Shown: one piece after another, positions 16,095-25,941 of the stretch
Layout: the number at the start of each line of letters is the position of its first letter
How positions within the stretch are numbered: position 1 is the stretch's first letter
NCBI GenBank assembly: GCA_903822975.1
Contig: CAIJRD010000002.1
Coordinates: 434,001-498,000, forward strand
Reading direction: 5' to 3'
Length of the DNA stretch: 64,000 nucleotides
Source of the DNA: an uncultured Sinobacteraceae bacterium
GTDB taxonomy: Bacteria > Pseudomonadota > Gammaproteobacteria > Nevskiales > Nevskiaceae
The notes under the pieces: model-generated
Databases searched by the model: none
Seen by the model: only the letters and a program-made list of their open reading frames with translations
Told to the model about the DNA's origin: nothing
Translations under genes and position numbers: made by a program

Positions 16095-17123
16095 ATGACC
16101 AAAAAGTTGGCGCTCAAAGGCCACACTAAGGCTGCTGTGAAGAAGCCCGTCGCCGCGTCTAAAGTGCAGAAAAAAGCCAAGGTTTCAAAACCTGCGCCGG
16201 TCGTCTCCAAATCCGCAAAGAAAGCACCGCCGAAGGCAGTCAAGCCGACTGCTGCAAAACCGGCCGCGAAATCCGCAGTAAAGCCAGTCCGTAAGCCTGC
16301 CCCGAAAGCCTCTCCCGCCGCCACCTCAGTGAAGAAGCCTGTGCCGAAAGCCGTAAAGAAACCCCTCAAGCCGGCACCTGCCGCGAAGACCACCAAGCCG
16401 AAGCCGGTTGCAAAACCCGTTGCAAAACCAGTTGCAAAACCCGCGATTGTAAAAGCAGCGGCGACCAAAACCGAAGTCAAATCCGCGCCGAAGGCGCCCG
16501 TCGCTGCGCCCGCGCCGGCCGCCAAGGCTGCCCCGAAAGCCGCGCCTGCGAAGGCCCCGGTCGCCCCGGCGTCGAAGCCTGCGCCTGTTGCCGCACCAGC
16601 AGCGGCCGCAGCCGTTAAGTCGCCGGCGCCCAAGGCGATGGCCTCCTCCGCGAAGCCGACACCAGCAATCAAGGTGAAGCGTCCGCCCACACCCAATGGC
16701 GTGGAGTTCGCCGGCAGCCTGAGCGACGATCAGATTCGCGCGATGCCTGAAGACGACTACATGAACGACGTGCAGCTCGAATTCTTCCGCCAGCGTCTGA
16801 TCAAGATGCGCGAGGAAGTGCTGGCGCGTGAGCTCGACGTCAAGGAGCGCCTGCATCAGCGCGAAGTGTTCGCCGATCCTGCCGATCGTGCGACCGCCGA
16901 GGAAGAGCATTGGCTCGACCTGCGCCTGCGTGAGCGTGAGTCGATGCTGATGCGCAAGATCGAAGATGCGCTGCGCCGCATCCGCGACAAGGAATACGGC
17001 TACTGCGTGAAGACCGGTGAAGTCATCGGGATTCCGCGACTGCTGGCGCGCCCGACGGCGACTGTCATCGTCGACGTCAAAGGCCAAGACGAAAAAGTCG
17101 AAACGCATTTCCGCGATCGCTAA
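16095..17123 (+). CDS. dksA: RNA polymerase-binding protein DksA with long basic N-terminal tail
   Basis: 342 residues. The first ~210 are a Lys/Ala/Pro/Val tail resembling histone H1-like tails, including three PVAK repeats in a row near residues 105-116. The C-terminal ~130 residues form the DksA coiled coil and globular domain; the tip acidic motif DPADRAT needed for ppGpp-dependent action at the secondary channel is present. The zinc finger is reduced: only YGYC keeps a cysteine, while the other three positions are Thr, Val and Val. Such cysteine-poor DksA versions exist. ATG at 16095 follows GGAGAAG. Confidence 0.92.
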   Translation: MTKKLALKGHTKAAVKKPVAASKVQKKAKVSKPAPVVSKSAKKAPPKAVKPTAAKPAAKSAVKPVRKPAPKASPAATSVKKPVPKAVKKPLKPAPAAKTTKPKPVAKPVAKPVAKPAIVKAAATKTEVKSAPKAPVAAPAPAAKAAPKAAPAKAPVAPASKPAPVAAPAAAAAVKSPAPKAMASSAKPTPAIKVKRPPTPNGVEFAGSLSDDQIRAMPEDDYMNDVQLEFFRQRLIKMREEVLARELDVKERLHQREVFADPADRATAEEEHWLDLRLRERESMLMRKIEDALRRIRDKEYGYCVKTGEVIGIPRLLARPTATVIVDVKGQDEKVETHFRDR

Positions 17124-17132
17124 AGCCTGTTC

Positions 17133-17168
17133 CGCCTCCGCGTCGAGCATTCGACGCAGAGGCGTTTT
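17133..17168 (+). terminator. Rho-independent terminator of dksA
   Basis: An inverted repeat of 13-14 bp with one mismatch (17133-17146 with 17151-17164) is followed by TTTT, starting 10 bp past the dksA stop. Confidence 0.85.
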
Positions 17169-17235
17169 CAAACATCGGTGTCGACGCGTGCATCGCACGC
17201 AACACGAATCCTTGAAACAGTGTCGGCGCGGATTT

Positions 17236-17630
17236 TCACATCGAGCCTGCAAGAGGCAACGCCGTTGCGAACGGCAACATGCGGCTGCACGTGCCGAACC
17301 TTGCCGCAGCCGCATCAGCACTCGCGGTGAACCGCGACACACCTGCTTCAGATGAGTCGCGTGTGCGCAGAGCCACATCCGCCATCGCGGGTGTACGAAT
17401 ACATTGTGCGAACACCACGTGCCGGTCGTAGATCGAGCAACGACCTCGTCGATTAAGGTTTCTCTGACAATCGACGTCGCCTATCAAGGATTGAATCTTC
17501 GGCGCGCTCTGCGCTGTGCGTCGGATCGAACTCGATCTCCCCGATAGCCCTAGCGTTTTTGTTGCGTCTCGATCCCGTGTCAATTCAGCAGTGCAGCAGT
17601 CGGTTCGCACTTGGCCGCTTAAGCGCTCCA
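17236..17630 (-). pseudogene. decayed YkgJ-type cysteine-cluster protein
   Basis: A minus-strand frame ending at 17236 keeps traces of a YkgJ/UPF0153 zinc/iron-chelating protein: GRCSIYDRH near 17445-17419 matches the family's CSIYDxRPxVC, but the last Cys is Phe (RHVVFAQC), and LIGDVDCQ precedes it. The reading then loses similarity and no sensible start exists; the frame upstream to 17913 is the promoter region of the efflux operon. Probably a frameshifted remnant; the intergenic region 17124-17928 holds nothing else I can support. Confidence 0.4.
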
Positions 17631-17928
17631 TGCGCACAAAGACTTCAAACGCTTTCGCACGCTGCCCGCGGCGGCCTTCGCCGCATCCACACACTGAAAC
17701 TGCGCTCGATCTAACAGGCCGGTGTCGCCGGAACGCAGCCACCGGAACCGCCGAGACCGGAACTGCCGAGTACGTAAAGCTGTCGTAACACTTATTGATT
17801 ATCGATAATTTCGTATTATCATCTGCGCCGCTGGAGTCTGGCGGCCAGGCGCAGCGCAAGGACGCAACAGGCCACGATGCACAGACGATGCCCGTGCACG
17901 CGGCGCTGCGCACAACAGGAGTTCAGGG

Positions 17929-20900
17929 ATGTGGATCGTTAAAGTTGCGCTGCACCGTCCGTACACGTTTATCGTGCTGGCGTTGCTGATCTTGCTGGGC
18001 GGCATTTTCACGATCCTGAAAACCGCCACGGACATCTTCCCGAACATTCCCATTCCGGTCGTCGCGGCAGTCTGGAGCTATACCGGTCTGCCGCCGGAGG
18101 ACATGGCGAACCGCATCATTCTGTTCTCCGAGCGCACCGCGCAGACGACGGTGAACGACGTCGAGCACACCGAATCGCAATCGCTCAACGGCATCGCGGT
18201 GGTCAAGTATTTCTTCCAGCCGCACGTCAACGAGTCGCTGGCTTTCGCACAGATCACCGGCGTGTCGCAGACGCAGTTGCGCTCGTCCCCGCCGGGCACG
18301 ACGCCGCCCTTCATCCTCGCGTACAACGCATCCAGTGTGCCGGTGATCCAGCTGGCATTGTCGAGCGAAACACTGCCTGAGTCGCAGTTGTTCGATTTGG
18401 GCAACACCATCATCCGCACTGCGCTGTCGACGATCGGCGGCGCCTCGGTACCCTACCCGTTCGGTGGCAAGCAGCGTCAGGTGCAGGTGGATATCGATCC
18501 GGCCGCACTGCGCGCGAAGGGCTTGTCGGCCCAAGACGTGAGCGCTGCGATCGGTGCGCAGAATCTGATTCTGCCGGCGGGCACGCAGAAGATCGGCGAC
18601 ATCGAGTATTTCGTAAAACTCAACTCCAGCCCCACGGCGATCGACGATCTGAACAACGTGCCGATCCGCGTGCGCGACGGTAGCGTGATCTACATCCGCG
18701 ACGTCGCCCATGTGCGCGATGGTTTTTCGCCGCAGACCAACATCGTTCGCGTCGACGGCAATCGTGCGGTGCTGATGAGCGTGCTGAAGACCGGCAACGC
18801 GTCGACGCTCGACATCATCGACAGCATCAAGAAGAAGCTCCCCGACATTCAGGCCGCGTTGCCCGAAGGGATCAAAGTGCGTGCGCTCGGCGATCAGTCG
18901 ATCTTCGTGCGCTCGTCCATCAGCGGCGTGATCCGCGAGGCGATCATCGCCGCCGCACTCACCGGCTTGATGATCCTGCTGTTCCTCGGCAGCGTGCAGA
19001 GCACGATGATCATCACCTTGTCGATTCCGCTATCGATCCTGGCGTCGATCATCTGCCTGTCGGCGCTCGGCGAAACGATCAACATCATGACGCTCGGCGG
19101 TCTCGCGCTCGCGGTCGGTATCCTCGTCGACGACGCGACGGTGACGATCGAGAACATCAACTATCACCTCGAACAGGGCAAGGACGTCCAGACCGCGATC
19201 ATCGACGGTGCCCAGCAGATCGCGGTGCCGGCGCTGGTGTCGACCTTGGCGATCTGCATCGTGTTCATCCCGATGTTCCTGCTCACCGGCATCGCCAAGT
19301 TCCTGTTCGTGCCGCTGGCCGAAGCGGTGGTGTTCGCGATGCTGGCCTCGTACCTGCTGTCGCGTACGCTGGTGCCTACACTCGCGATGTACTGGCTGAA
19401 GCCGCACGCGCAACACGATGAGCATGCGCAGCGGCCGCGCGGCAATGTGTTCCAGCGCTTCCAGCGTGGCTTCGAGCAGCGCTTCGAGCGTTTGCGCGAG
19501 CGTTATCACAAGCTGCTCGAACGGGCCGTGACCGGCGGTGGCAGATTCGCCGCATTGTTTCTTGCTGCGATGGTCGCGACCGCCATCCTGGCGTTCCCGA
19601 TCGGCCCGTTGCCGGGTCTGGGACAGGACTTCTTCCCGTCGGTCGATGCCGGTCTCATCAAGCTGCATCTGCGCGCCCGCACGGGCACGCGCATCGAGGA
19701 AACTGCCGCGCTGTGCGATAACGTCGAAGCGGCGATCAAGCGTCTGATTCCGCCCGCGCAGTTGTCGAGCGTGGTCGACAACCTCGGTTTGCCATACAGC
19801 GGTATCAATACCGCGTACAGCACCTCGGCGGCGATCGGCCCCGGCGATGCCGACATCTACATCAGTCTCAACGAGAATCACGAGCCGACCATCGACTTCG
19901 TCACCAAGCTGCGCGAGCAGCTGACGGCGCAGTTCCCGTCGGTGGCATTCGCATTTCTGCCGGCGGACATCACCAGTCAGATTCTCAACTTCGGCCTGCC
20001 CTCGCCGCTTGACGTGCAGATCGCAGGTTTCAATATCGAGGCCAATCGCGACTATGCGAATAATCTGCTCGACAAGATTCGCCATGTGCCCGGCGCGGTC
20101 GATCTGCGCATTCAGCAGGCTTTCGACTATCCGCAGTTCAACGTCAACGTCAATCGCAGCAACGCGCAGCAACTGGGCTTCACGCAGCAGAACGTTGCTT
20201 CGAATCTTCTGATTTCGCTGTCGGGCAGCTTCCAGACCGCGCCGAGTTTCTGGATCGATCCGAAGAGCGGCACGCAGTACAGCGTGGCCACGCAGACGCC
20301 GCAGTACCGCATGAATTCGCTGAACGATCTGCTGACGACACCGATCACCAACAATGGCGGTCCGTCGACGCTGCTGGCCAATGTCGTCGACTTCAAACGC
20401 AGTGTCGGGCCCGGCGTCGTCACGCACTACAACGCGACACCGAGCATCGACATCTACGGCAGCGTTCAAGGCACCGATCTCGGCTTTGTCGCCGGCCAGG
20501 TCCGCAAGATTGTGGCGGACTCGAAGAAGGATCTGCCGCGTGGCTCGCATGTCGAGGTGCGCGGACAGGTCGAAACGATGACCAGTTCGTTCAATGGACT
20601 GCTGATCGGTCTGCTCGGTGCGATCGTGCTGGTGTATCTGCTGATCGTGGTCAATTTCCAGAGCTGGGTCGATCCCTTCATCATCATTACCGCTTTACCC
20701 GCAGCACTCGCGGGCATCGTCTGGATGCTGTTCCTGACGCATACCACCGTCAGCGTTCCGGCGCTCACCGGCGCGATCATGTGCATGGGTGTGGCCACCG
20801 CCAACTCGATCCTGATCGTCAGCTTCGCGCGCGAGCGCATGGCGGCCGGACTCGCACCGCGCGACGCCGCGCTCGAATCCGGCTACACGCGATTCCGTCC

Positions 20901-21120
20901 GGTTCTGATGACGGCGCTGGCGATGATCATCGGCATGATCCCGATGGCGCTCGGTCTCGGCGAGGGCGGCGAGCAGAACGCACCGCTTGGTCGCGCGGTG
21001 ATCGGCGGTCTGCTGTTCGCCACGGTCGCCACGCTGCTGTTCGTCCCCACCGTCTTCACCTTAATCCACGATCGCCTGGCTGCGCGCTCGCAGACATCCT
21101 CCGGAGTTTCCCATGGCTGA
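17929..21120 (+). CDS. RND efflux permease (AcrB/MmtR type)
   Basis: A 1063-residue inner-membrane proton antiporter with duplicated six-helix halves and two large periplasmic loops, normal for the HAE-1 RND family. TM4 carries the proton-relay Asp pair in GILVDDATVTIEN near residue 403. The N-terminus MWIVKVALHRPYTFIVLALL is a typical first helix. It exports toxic compounds through the tripartite pump with the next two genes. The permease gene comes first in the operon, unlike the usual adaptor-first order, and overlaps the adaptor gene by 8 bp. Confidence 0.95.
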   Translation: MWIVKVALHRPYTFIVLALLILLGGIFTILKTATDIFPNIPIPVVAAVWSYTGLPPEDMANRIILFSERTAQTTVNDVEHTESQSLNGIAVVKYFFQPHVNESLAFAQITGVSQTQLRSSPPGTTPPFILAYNASSVPVIQLALSSETLPESQLFDLGNTIIRTALSTIGGASVPYPFGGKQRQVQVDIDPAALRAKGLSAQDVSAAIGAQNLILPAGTQKIGDIEYFVKLNSSPTAIDDLNNVPIRVRDGSVIYIRDVAHVRDGFSPQTNIVRVDGNRAVLMSVLKTGNASTLDIIDSIKKKLPDIQAALPEGIKVRALGDQSIFVRSSISGVIREAIIAAALTGLMILLFLGSVQSTMIITLSIPLSILASIICLSALGETINIMTLGGLALAVGILVDDATVTIENINYHLEQGKDVQTAIIDGAQQIAVPALVSTLAICIVFIPMFLLTGIAKFLFVPLAEAVVFAMLASYLLSRTLVPTLAMYWLKPHAQHDEHAQRPRGNVFQRFQRGFEQRFERLRERYHKLLERAVTGGGRFAALFLAAMVATAILAFPIGPLPGLGQDFFPSVDAGLIKLHLRARTGTRIEETAALCDNVEAAIKRLIPPAQLSSVVDNLGLPYSGINTAYSTSAAIGPGDADIYISLNENHEPTIDFVTKLREQLTAQFPSVAFAFLPADITSQILNFGLPSPLDVQIAGFNIEANRDYANNLLDKIRHVPGAVDLRIQQAFDYPQFNVNVNRSNAQQLGFTQQNVASNLLISLSGSFQTAPSFWIDPKSGTQYSVATQTPQYRMNSLNDLLTTPITNNGGPSTLLANVVDFKRSVGPGVVTHYNATPSIDIYGSVQGTDLGFVAGQVRKIVADSKKDLPRGSHVEVRGQVETMTSSFNGLLIGLLGAIVLVYLLIVVNFQSWVDPFIIITALPAALAGIVWMLFLTHTTVSVPALTGAIMCMGVATANSILIVSFARERMAAGLAPRDAALESGYTRFRPVLMTALAMIIGMIPMALGLGEGGEQNAPLGRAVIGGLLFATVATLLFVPTVFTLIHDRLAARSQTSSGVSHG

Positions 21121-22369
21121 GCTTGAACACAGACCCTCGCATCGTCAGGCCGGCCTGTCATTGCCGGTGCTGATCGCGATCGTTGCCGTGCTGCTGCTCG
21201 CAGCCTGGGGCATCTTCAGCCGCCTGCATTCACGTTCCGAGCTGCGCAAGACGACCGACGCCGACGCACTGCCGACGGTCTCGCTGGTGAAGATCGATGC
21301 CACGCCGCCGGAGGAAAAGCTGGTGCTGCCGGCGAACGTGCAGGCCTATGCCGATGCGCCGATCTACGCACGCACCAATGGCTATCTGAAGCGCTGGGTC
21401 ACCGATATCGGCACGCCGGTAAAGGCCGGCCAATTGCTCGGCGAGATCGATGCGCCCGAAGTCGATCAGCAACTCAACCAGGCGCGCGCCGACTTGGCCA
21501 CCGCCGAAGCCAACGAGTCCTTGTCGCGCTCGACCGCGGAACGCTGGAAGGGCCTGCTCGAAACCGAATCGGTTTCCAAGCAGGAGACCGACGAAAAGAC
21601 CGGCGACTTCGCCTCCAAGCACGCGCTCACCGAATCCGCCCGTGCCAACCTCAAGCGACTCCAGGATACGCAGGGATTCCAGCGCATCGTCGCGCCGTTC
21701 GACGGCACCATCACTGCGCGCAACACCGACGTCGGCCAGTTGATCAACAGCAGCAGCGGTGGTGTCGAGCTGTTCCACATTTCCGATCTGCGCAAGCTGC
21801 GCGTCTACGTGCAGGTGCCGCAACCGTATGCGCCGTCGATGAAGATCGGGCTTTCGGCCGACCTGCGCTTTGCCGAACGGATCGACCAGCCGTATCCGGC
21901 GACGATCGTGCGCACCGCCGATGCACTGGATGCCAACACACGGACGCTGCTGGTCGAGCTACAGGTCGACAACAGCAAGGGCGAGCTGTTTCCGGGCTCC
22001 TATGCCGAAGTGCATTTCAAGCTGCCGGTTGCGGCCGGCACCTTGCGTGTGCCGGCCAATGCGCTGATCTTCCGTGGCAGCGGCCTGATGGTTGCCACCG
22101 TCGATGGCAGCCAGCATGTGGTGATGAAACCGGTGACCGTGGGTCGCGATTTCGGTACGTCGCTGGAAGTCACCAGCGGGGTTGCGGCCGGCGATGCGGT
22201 GATCATCAATCCACCGGATTCGCTCGCGCAGGGCGTCGAGGTGCGCGTCGCACAGCCGCAGAAACCGGCTGAGGCAGCATCGGGCGGGAACAAGGATGCA
22301 AAATCCGACGCACCTTCGACCGAACAGAAAGATCCGAAGGCCGACACGCCAGCCGGAAAGCAGCCGTGA
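21113..22369 (+). CDS. RND efflux periplasmic adaptor (membrane fusion protein)
   Basis: 418 residues: one N-terminal membrane anchor (about residues 16-35), a barrel-sandwich half starting with YADAPIYARTNGYLKRW, a helical hairpin (about 110-190) and the second lipoyl half with FDGTITARNTDVGQLI. The C-terminal ~35 residues form a charged, Lys/Asp/Pro-rich tail. It bridges permease and outer-membrane channel. Its stop overlaps the next GTG start (GTGA). Confidence 0.94.
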   Translation: MAELEHRPSHRQAGLSLPVLIAIVAVLLLAAWGIFSRLHSRSELRKTTDADALPTVSLVKIDATPPEEKLVLPANVQAYADAPIYARTNGYLKRWVTDIGTPVKAGQLLGEIDAPEVDQQLNQARADLATAEANESLSRSTAERWKGLLETESVSKQETDEKTGDFASKHALTESARANLKRLQDTQGFQRIVAPFDGTITARNTDVGQLINSSSGGVELFHISDLRKLRVYVQVPQPYAPSMKIGLSADLRFAERIDQPYPATIVRTADALDANTRTLLVELQVDNSKGELFPGSYAEVHFKLPVAAGTLRVPANALIFRGSGLMVATVDGSQHVVMKPVTVGRDFGTSLEVTSGVAAGDAVIINPPDSLAQGVEVRVAQPQKPAEAASGGNKDAKSDAPSTEQKDPKADTPAGKQP

Positions 22370-24027
22370 ACGTCCGCCTTCGCACCACGCTCGCCGTGGC
22401 GCCGCGCTTGTCTGCCATTGCGCGGCGCCGCGTATTGAGCTGTTTGCTCAGCGCGGTCGGAACTTCTCTGGTGGCCGCCTGTTCGTTCGCGCCCAGCTAC
22501 AAGGTTCCTGAAACGACTGCGACGGCGAGCTACAAGGAGGCGAACAGCAGCGGGGCCGAGGCATCGCAACCGGTCGATGTGGGCAACTGGAGTGGCGCTG
22601 AACCTGCGGACACGACGGCACGCGGACCCTGGTGGACGCGCTTCAACGATCCGACCCTGAATCAGCTTGAGGACCAGGCCCATGCGGCCAATCAGAATCT
22701 GGCGGCGGCGGCGGCGCGTTATCGCGAAGCGCGCGCAGCAGCCGACATTGCAGGCACCGACCTGTTCCCGATCCTGAGCGCAGGCGCGTCCGGTACGCGC
22801 GAGCGCGTGTCCAAATATGCACCGACCAACACCACGGGTGCGCCGCATACCGGCGGTGATTTCATCCTGCGTGCGCAGACCTCGTACGAGCTGGATTTTT
22901 GGGGGCGTGTGCGCAATGGCATCGCGGCTGAACGCAGCCGCGCACAGGCAAGTGCGGCGGATCTCGCCACCGCGCAGCTGTCGATCGAATCCGAACTGGC
23001 CGGCGACTACTTCGAATTGCGCGGCCTCGATGCGCAGGTCGATCTACTGAGCCGCACGGTCGAAAGCTATCGCGAGGCGCTACGCATCACCACCAATCGT
23101 TATCAGGGTGGCGTCTCTGCGGCGGTCGATGTCGATCAAGCCACCACACAGTTGGAAACCGCGCAGGTGCAACTGGCAGACACGCAGCTGTCGCGTGCGC
23201 AACTCGAGCACGCCATCGCCATTCTGATCGGCAGCCCGCCGTCGAACTTCACGCTCGCGCCTGCGAATCTCGACGTAACGCCGCCGGGCATTACGCCAGG
23301 CCTGCCCTCGCAGTTGCTGCAGCGCCGCCCCGATGTCGCGAGCGCCGAGCGCTCGGTGTTCGCCGCCAACGCCGAGATCGGTGTAACGCGCGCAGCCTGG
23401 TTCCCAACCTTCACGCTCGATGGCGACTTCGGTTTCGAAAGCGTGCACACCGGCAACTGGATCGAAGCGCCCGCGCGGATGTGGTCGATCGGACCGTCGG
23501 CGGTGCTGACGATCTTCGATGCTGGCTTGCGACGCGCGCAGAACCAGCAGTCGGTCGCGGCATTCGACGAGAGCGTGGCGAACTACCGGCAAACTGTTTT
23601 GAGCGCCTATGCGCAGGTGGAAGATCAACTCGCAGCGATTCGTTGGCTCGATCAGCAGCTGGCCTCGCAGGATCGCGCGGTCGCCAGCAGTCAGCGCGCG
23701 CTCGACCAGTCGAATTATCGTTACAAGGGCGGCATCGTCACCTTCCTTGAAGTCGTCACCGCGCAGAATGCCGCGCTGCAGGCACAACAGGCCGCGCTCA
23801 ATCTGCGTGTGCGTCGATTGAACGCGTCGCTGCAGTTGATCAAGGCCTTGGGCGGCGATTGGACGCCGGCACAACTCGATCACCCGATCGAGGTGGCCTC
23901 GCAACCGGCAGCCGCAACGTCCACCGCCCAGGTGCCTGCGAGTGCAAGCGTACCTGCGCCGACGTCGACAACGCCGCCGAGCGCCGACGACGTGGCCGCT
24001 ACTGCTGCTGCGCCAACCGCGCCCTGA
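22366..24027 (+). CDS. RND efflux outer-membrane lipoprotein (NodT/OprM type)
   Basis: 553 residues. The N-terminal signal has lipobox VAAC (Cys39) followed by FAPSYKVPE, typical of NodT-family OMF lipoproteins. Two OEP repeats follow, with PWWTRFNDPTLNQLEDQA, YELDFWGRVRN and LQRRPDVASAERS as family motifs. The C-terminal 60 residues are Ala/Thr/Pro-rich and probably disordered. GTG 22366 overlaps the adaptor stop. It forms the trimeric channel of the pump. Confidence 0.94.
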   Translation: MNVRLRTTLAVAPRLSAIARRRVLSCLLSAVGTSLVAACSFAPSYKVPETTATASYKEANSSGAEASQPVDVGNWSGAEPADTTARGPWWTRFNDPTLNQLEDQAHAANQNLAAAAARYREARAAADIAGTDLFPILSAGASGTRERVSKYAPTNTTGAPHTGGDFILRAQTSYELDFWGRVRNGIAAERSRAQASAADLATAQLSIESELAGDYFELRGLDAQVDLLSRTVESYREALRITTNRYQGGVSAAVDVDQATTQLETAQVQLADTQLSRAQLEHAIAILIGSPPSNFTLAPANLDVTPPGITPGLPSQLLQRRPDVASAERSVFAANAEIGVTRAAWFPTFTLDGDFGFESVHTGNWIEAPARMWSIGPSAVLTIFDAGLRRAQNQQSVAAFDESVANYRQTVLSAYAQVEDQLAAIRWLDQQLASQDRAVASSQRALDQSNYRYKGGIVTFLEVVTAQNAALQAQQAALNLRVRRLNASLQLIKALGGDWTPAQLDHPIEVASQPAAATSTAQVPASASVPAPTSTTPPSADDVAATAAAPTAP

Positions 24028-24031
24028 TGCC

Positions 24032-24835
24032 ATGAAAATCCGCCGTACATGCATGCGCGACGAAGTGCGTGATCTGGTGGTCGAGCGGATTCTCGATGGC
24101 AGTTATCCAGCCGGAACGCGATTGAAAGAGCTTGCACTGGCGGCGGAATGCAATGTCAGTCAGGCGCCGGTTCGCGAGGCACTGCGGGATCTCGAAGCCC
24201 TCGGCCTGGTGGAATCCGAGCGTTATCGCGGCACGCGCGTGCGGGCAACCGATCATGTGCAGATGCGTGAAGCTTATGAATTGCGTGCGCTGCTGGAAGA
24301 GCGCTCCGCGCAGCTGGCAGTGCCTTGTGCACCCGATACGCTCGCCTCACTCAAGCACGAACTTGCGCGCATGCGCCGCGGCCTCGCGCGTCGCGACTAC
24401 AAACTGCATGCCGAAGCCGCGGCACAGTTCCATCGGCTGCTGATTGTCGCCTCGCACAATTCCACTTTTCTGCGGGCCTGGGATTCGCTGCATTGGGAAG
24501 TCCGCAGCCGTATCGCCGGACAGCAATTGCGCGCACGTGGAGTCGATCTGCAGTCGTTGTTGGAAGGACATTCGGAAGTCGTCGAACTGCTCGAACAGGG
24601 CGACGGCCTCCGCGCCGGCAGCACGCTGCGGCGGTTGGTCGAACGCGTCATGCTGGCGATCGATCCCAGCGACAATCCGAGCGACGGACCGAATGGCCGT
24701 GTGAGTGAAGCCCCGTGTGATGACAGGCCTGCGGCGAAGCTCGCCGGCGCCTTGGCGACACGCGGGCGCGTACCTAAATCGCCCGCGCCGCTGCCGCGCG
24801 CACGCGCAATCAAGACCCCGGCGCACAAACGCTGA
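24032..24835 (+). CDS. GntR-family transcriptional regulator (FCD/FadR subgroup)
   Basis: 267 residues. An N-terminal winged helix (RDEVRDLVVERILDGSYPAG, then SQAPVREALRDLEALGLVE, residues 7-62) is followed by an all-helical FCD ligand domain with AYELRALLEERSAQLA and a metal-binding histidine series (QFHRLL, GHSEVVELL). The C-terminal 50 residues are a basic, Pro-rich extension. It starts 4 bp after the outer-membrane gene stop, so it is in the efflux operon and may control it; efflux operons more often carry TetR- or MarR-type regulators. Confidence 0.88.
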   Translation: MKIRRTCMRDEVRDLVVERILDGSYPAGTRLKELALAAECNVSQAPVREALRDLEALGLVESERYRGTRVRATDHVQMREAYELRALLEERSAQLAVPCAPDTLASLKHELARMRRGLARRDYKLHAEAAAQFHRLLIVASHNSTFLRAWDSLHWEVRSRIAGQQLRARGVDLQSLLEGHSEVVELLEQGDGLRAGSTLRRLVERVMLAIDPSDNPSDGPNGRVSEAPCDDRPAAKLAGALATRGRVPKSPAPLPRARAIKTPAHKR

Positions 24836-24900
24836 ACGAACCTCGGACGTACCGAGGCGCTGCCTGGCGATGCAGTTGAATCTGCAAGTTAGTGCTGCAG

Positions 24901-25941
24901 TTAGTGCTGTCGATGAGACTGCAGTTGCGCGAGCAGTTCCGGCGCCGACCAATCGCGTCGTCCGCCTTGTTCCGCATCTCGAATCAGATCAGTTAGTCGC
25001 TGGTTCACAGGCGCAGGCAGCCCGAGTCGGGCGGCCAGTCGCAACAGCTCTCCGTTGAGCCAGGCGATTTCGGTCGGGCGTCCCGCCTGCAGGTCTTCCC
25101 ACATCGATGAGCGCGCCAGCGGATCGATCGCCAACATACGACTCGCAGCGCGGCGAAACACCCAATCCGGCAGCGTCAACAGGCGCGGCAACAGCCGCGG
25201 CGGCAACGGCGTCACCGCAGCAACCGTCTCTCCGGATGTCTGCAGTAACTGCAGGCCTTCGCGCTGCGCCGCGGCCAGGCAGCGGCGAAAATCGCGCTGC
25301 GAAAGCTCCTCTTTCAATGGCAAGCCACATAAGGCGTTGATCGAGTTGTTCAGGTTCAGCAGCAACTTGCCCCACAGCACTGCGCGCATGTCGTCGCGCA
25401 GATTCAGCGCCAGGCCGGCGGCTGCAAACGCGGGAAGGTAGCGACTCAGTGTGGGGCTCGCCTGCACCATCAGCTGGCCATCTGAGCCCTGATGGAAGCG
25501 GCCCTCGCCGCGATTGACGATGTTGAACGGCACCATGCCAGCAAGCACGCGACACTGCGGCAGCAGGCTCTGCAACAGCGCGGCGTTGTCGATGCCGTTC
25601 TGCAGGCTGATCACGCAGGTTCCCGGCGCGAGCACCGGCGCCAGCGCGCGGCCGCTTGCTTCGGTGGCTGCCGATTTCACCGTCACCAGCACCAAGCCGG
25701 CATCTGCGGCGGCGGCCGGCTCGTCGACGACGAAATCGACCTGTGCAGGTTCAACTCTGCAGTCGGCGCCATGCAGATCGGTCAGGCTCAGTCCATGGCG
25801 CCGTACCGCGTCCGCCAAGGTTGCTCGGCCGACCATGCGGACGGGTGCTCCGGCTGCCTGCAAACGTCCACCGAGATAGCAGCCGACGCTGCCCGCGCCG
25901 AATACGACAATCCGATCAACCGACGACATGGCGCTGTTCAT
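24901..25941 (-). CDS. panE: 2-dehydropantoate 2-reductase
   Basis: 346 residues. NADPH-binding GxGxxG is FGAGSVGCYLGGRL at residues 14-27. The substrate lysine lies in AVLWGKLLLNLNNSINAL near 190, and the Glu-containing C-domain SMWEDLQAGRPTEIAWLNG near 280 is characteristic. It makes pantoate for coenzyme A. The first ATG (25941) is used; ATG 25929 is equally possible. Convergent with the GntR gene. Confidence 0.9.
   Translation of the reverse strand: MNSAMSSVDRIVVFGAGSVGCYLGGRLQAAGAPVRMVGRATLADAVRRHGLSLTDLHGADCRVEPAQVDFVVDEPAAAADAGLVLVTVKSAATEASGRALAPVLAPGTCVISLQNGIDNAALLQSLLPQCRVLAGMVPFNIVNRGEGRFHQGSDGQLMVQASPTLSRYLPAFAAAGLALNLRDDMRAVLWGKLLLNLNNSINALCGLPLKEELSQRDFRRCLAAAQREGLQLLQTSGETVAAVTPLPPRLLPRLLTLPDWVFRRAASRMLAIDPLARSSMWEDLQAGRPTEIAWLNGELLRLAARLGLPAPVNQRLTDLIRDAEQGGRRDWSAPELLAQLQSHRQH

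Noticed and set aside
17236..17913. 225-codon frame as an intact gene
   Set aside because: The first part overlaps the efflux promoter region and looks random; only the C-terminal half has a weak, damaged family resemblance.
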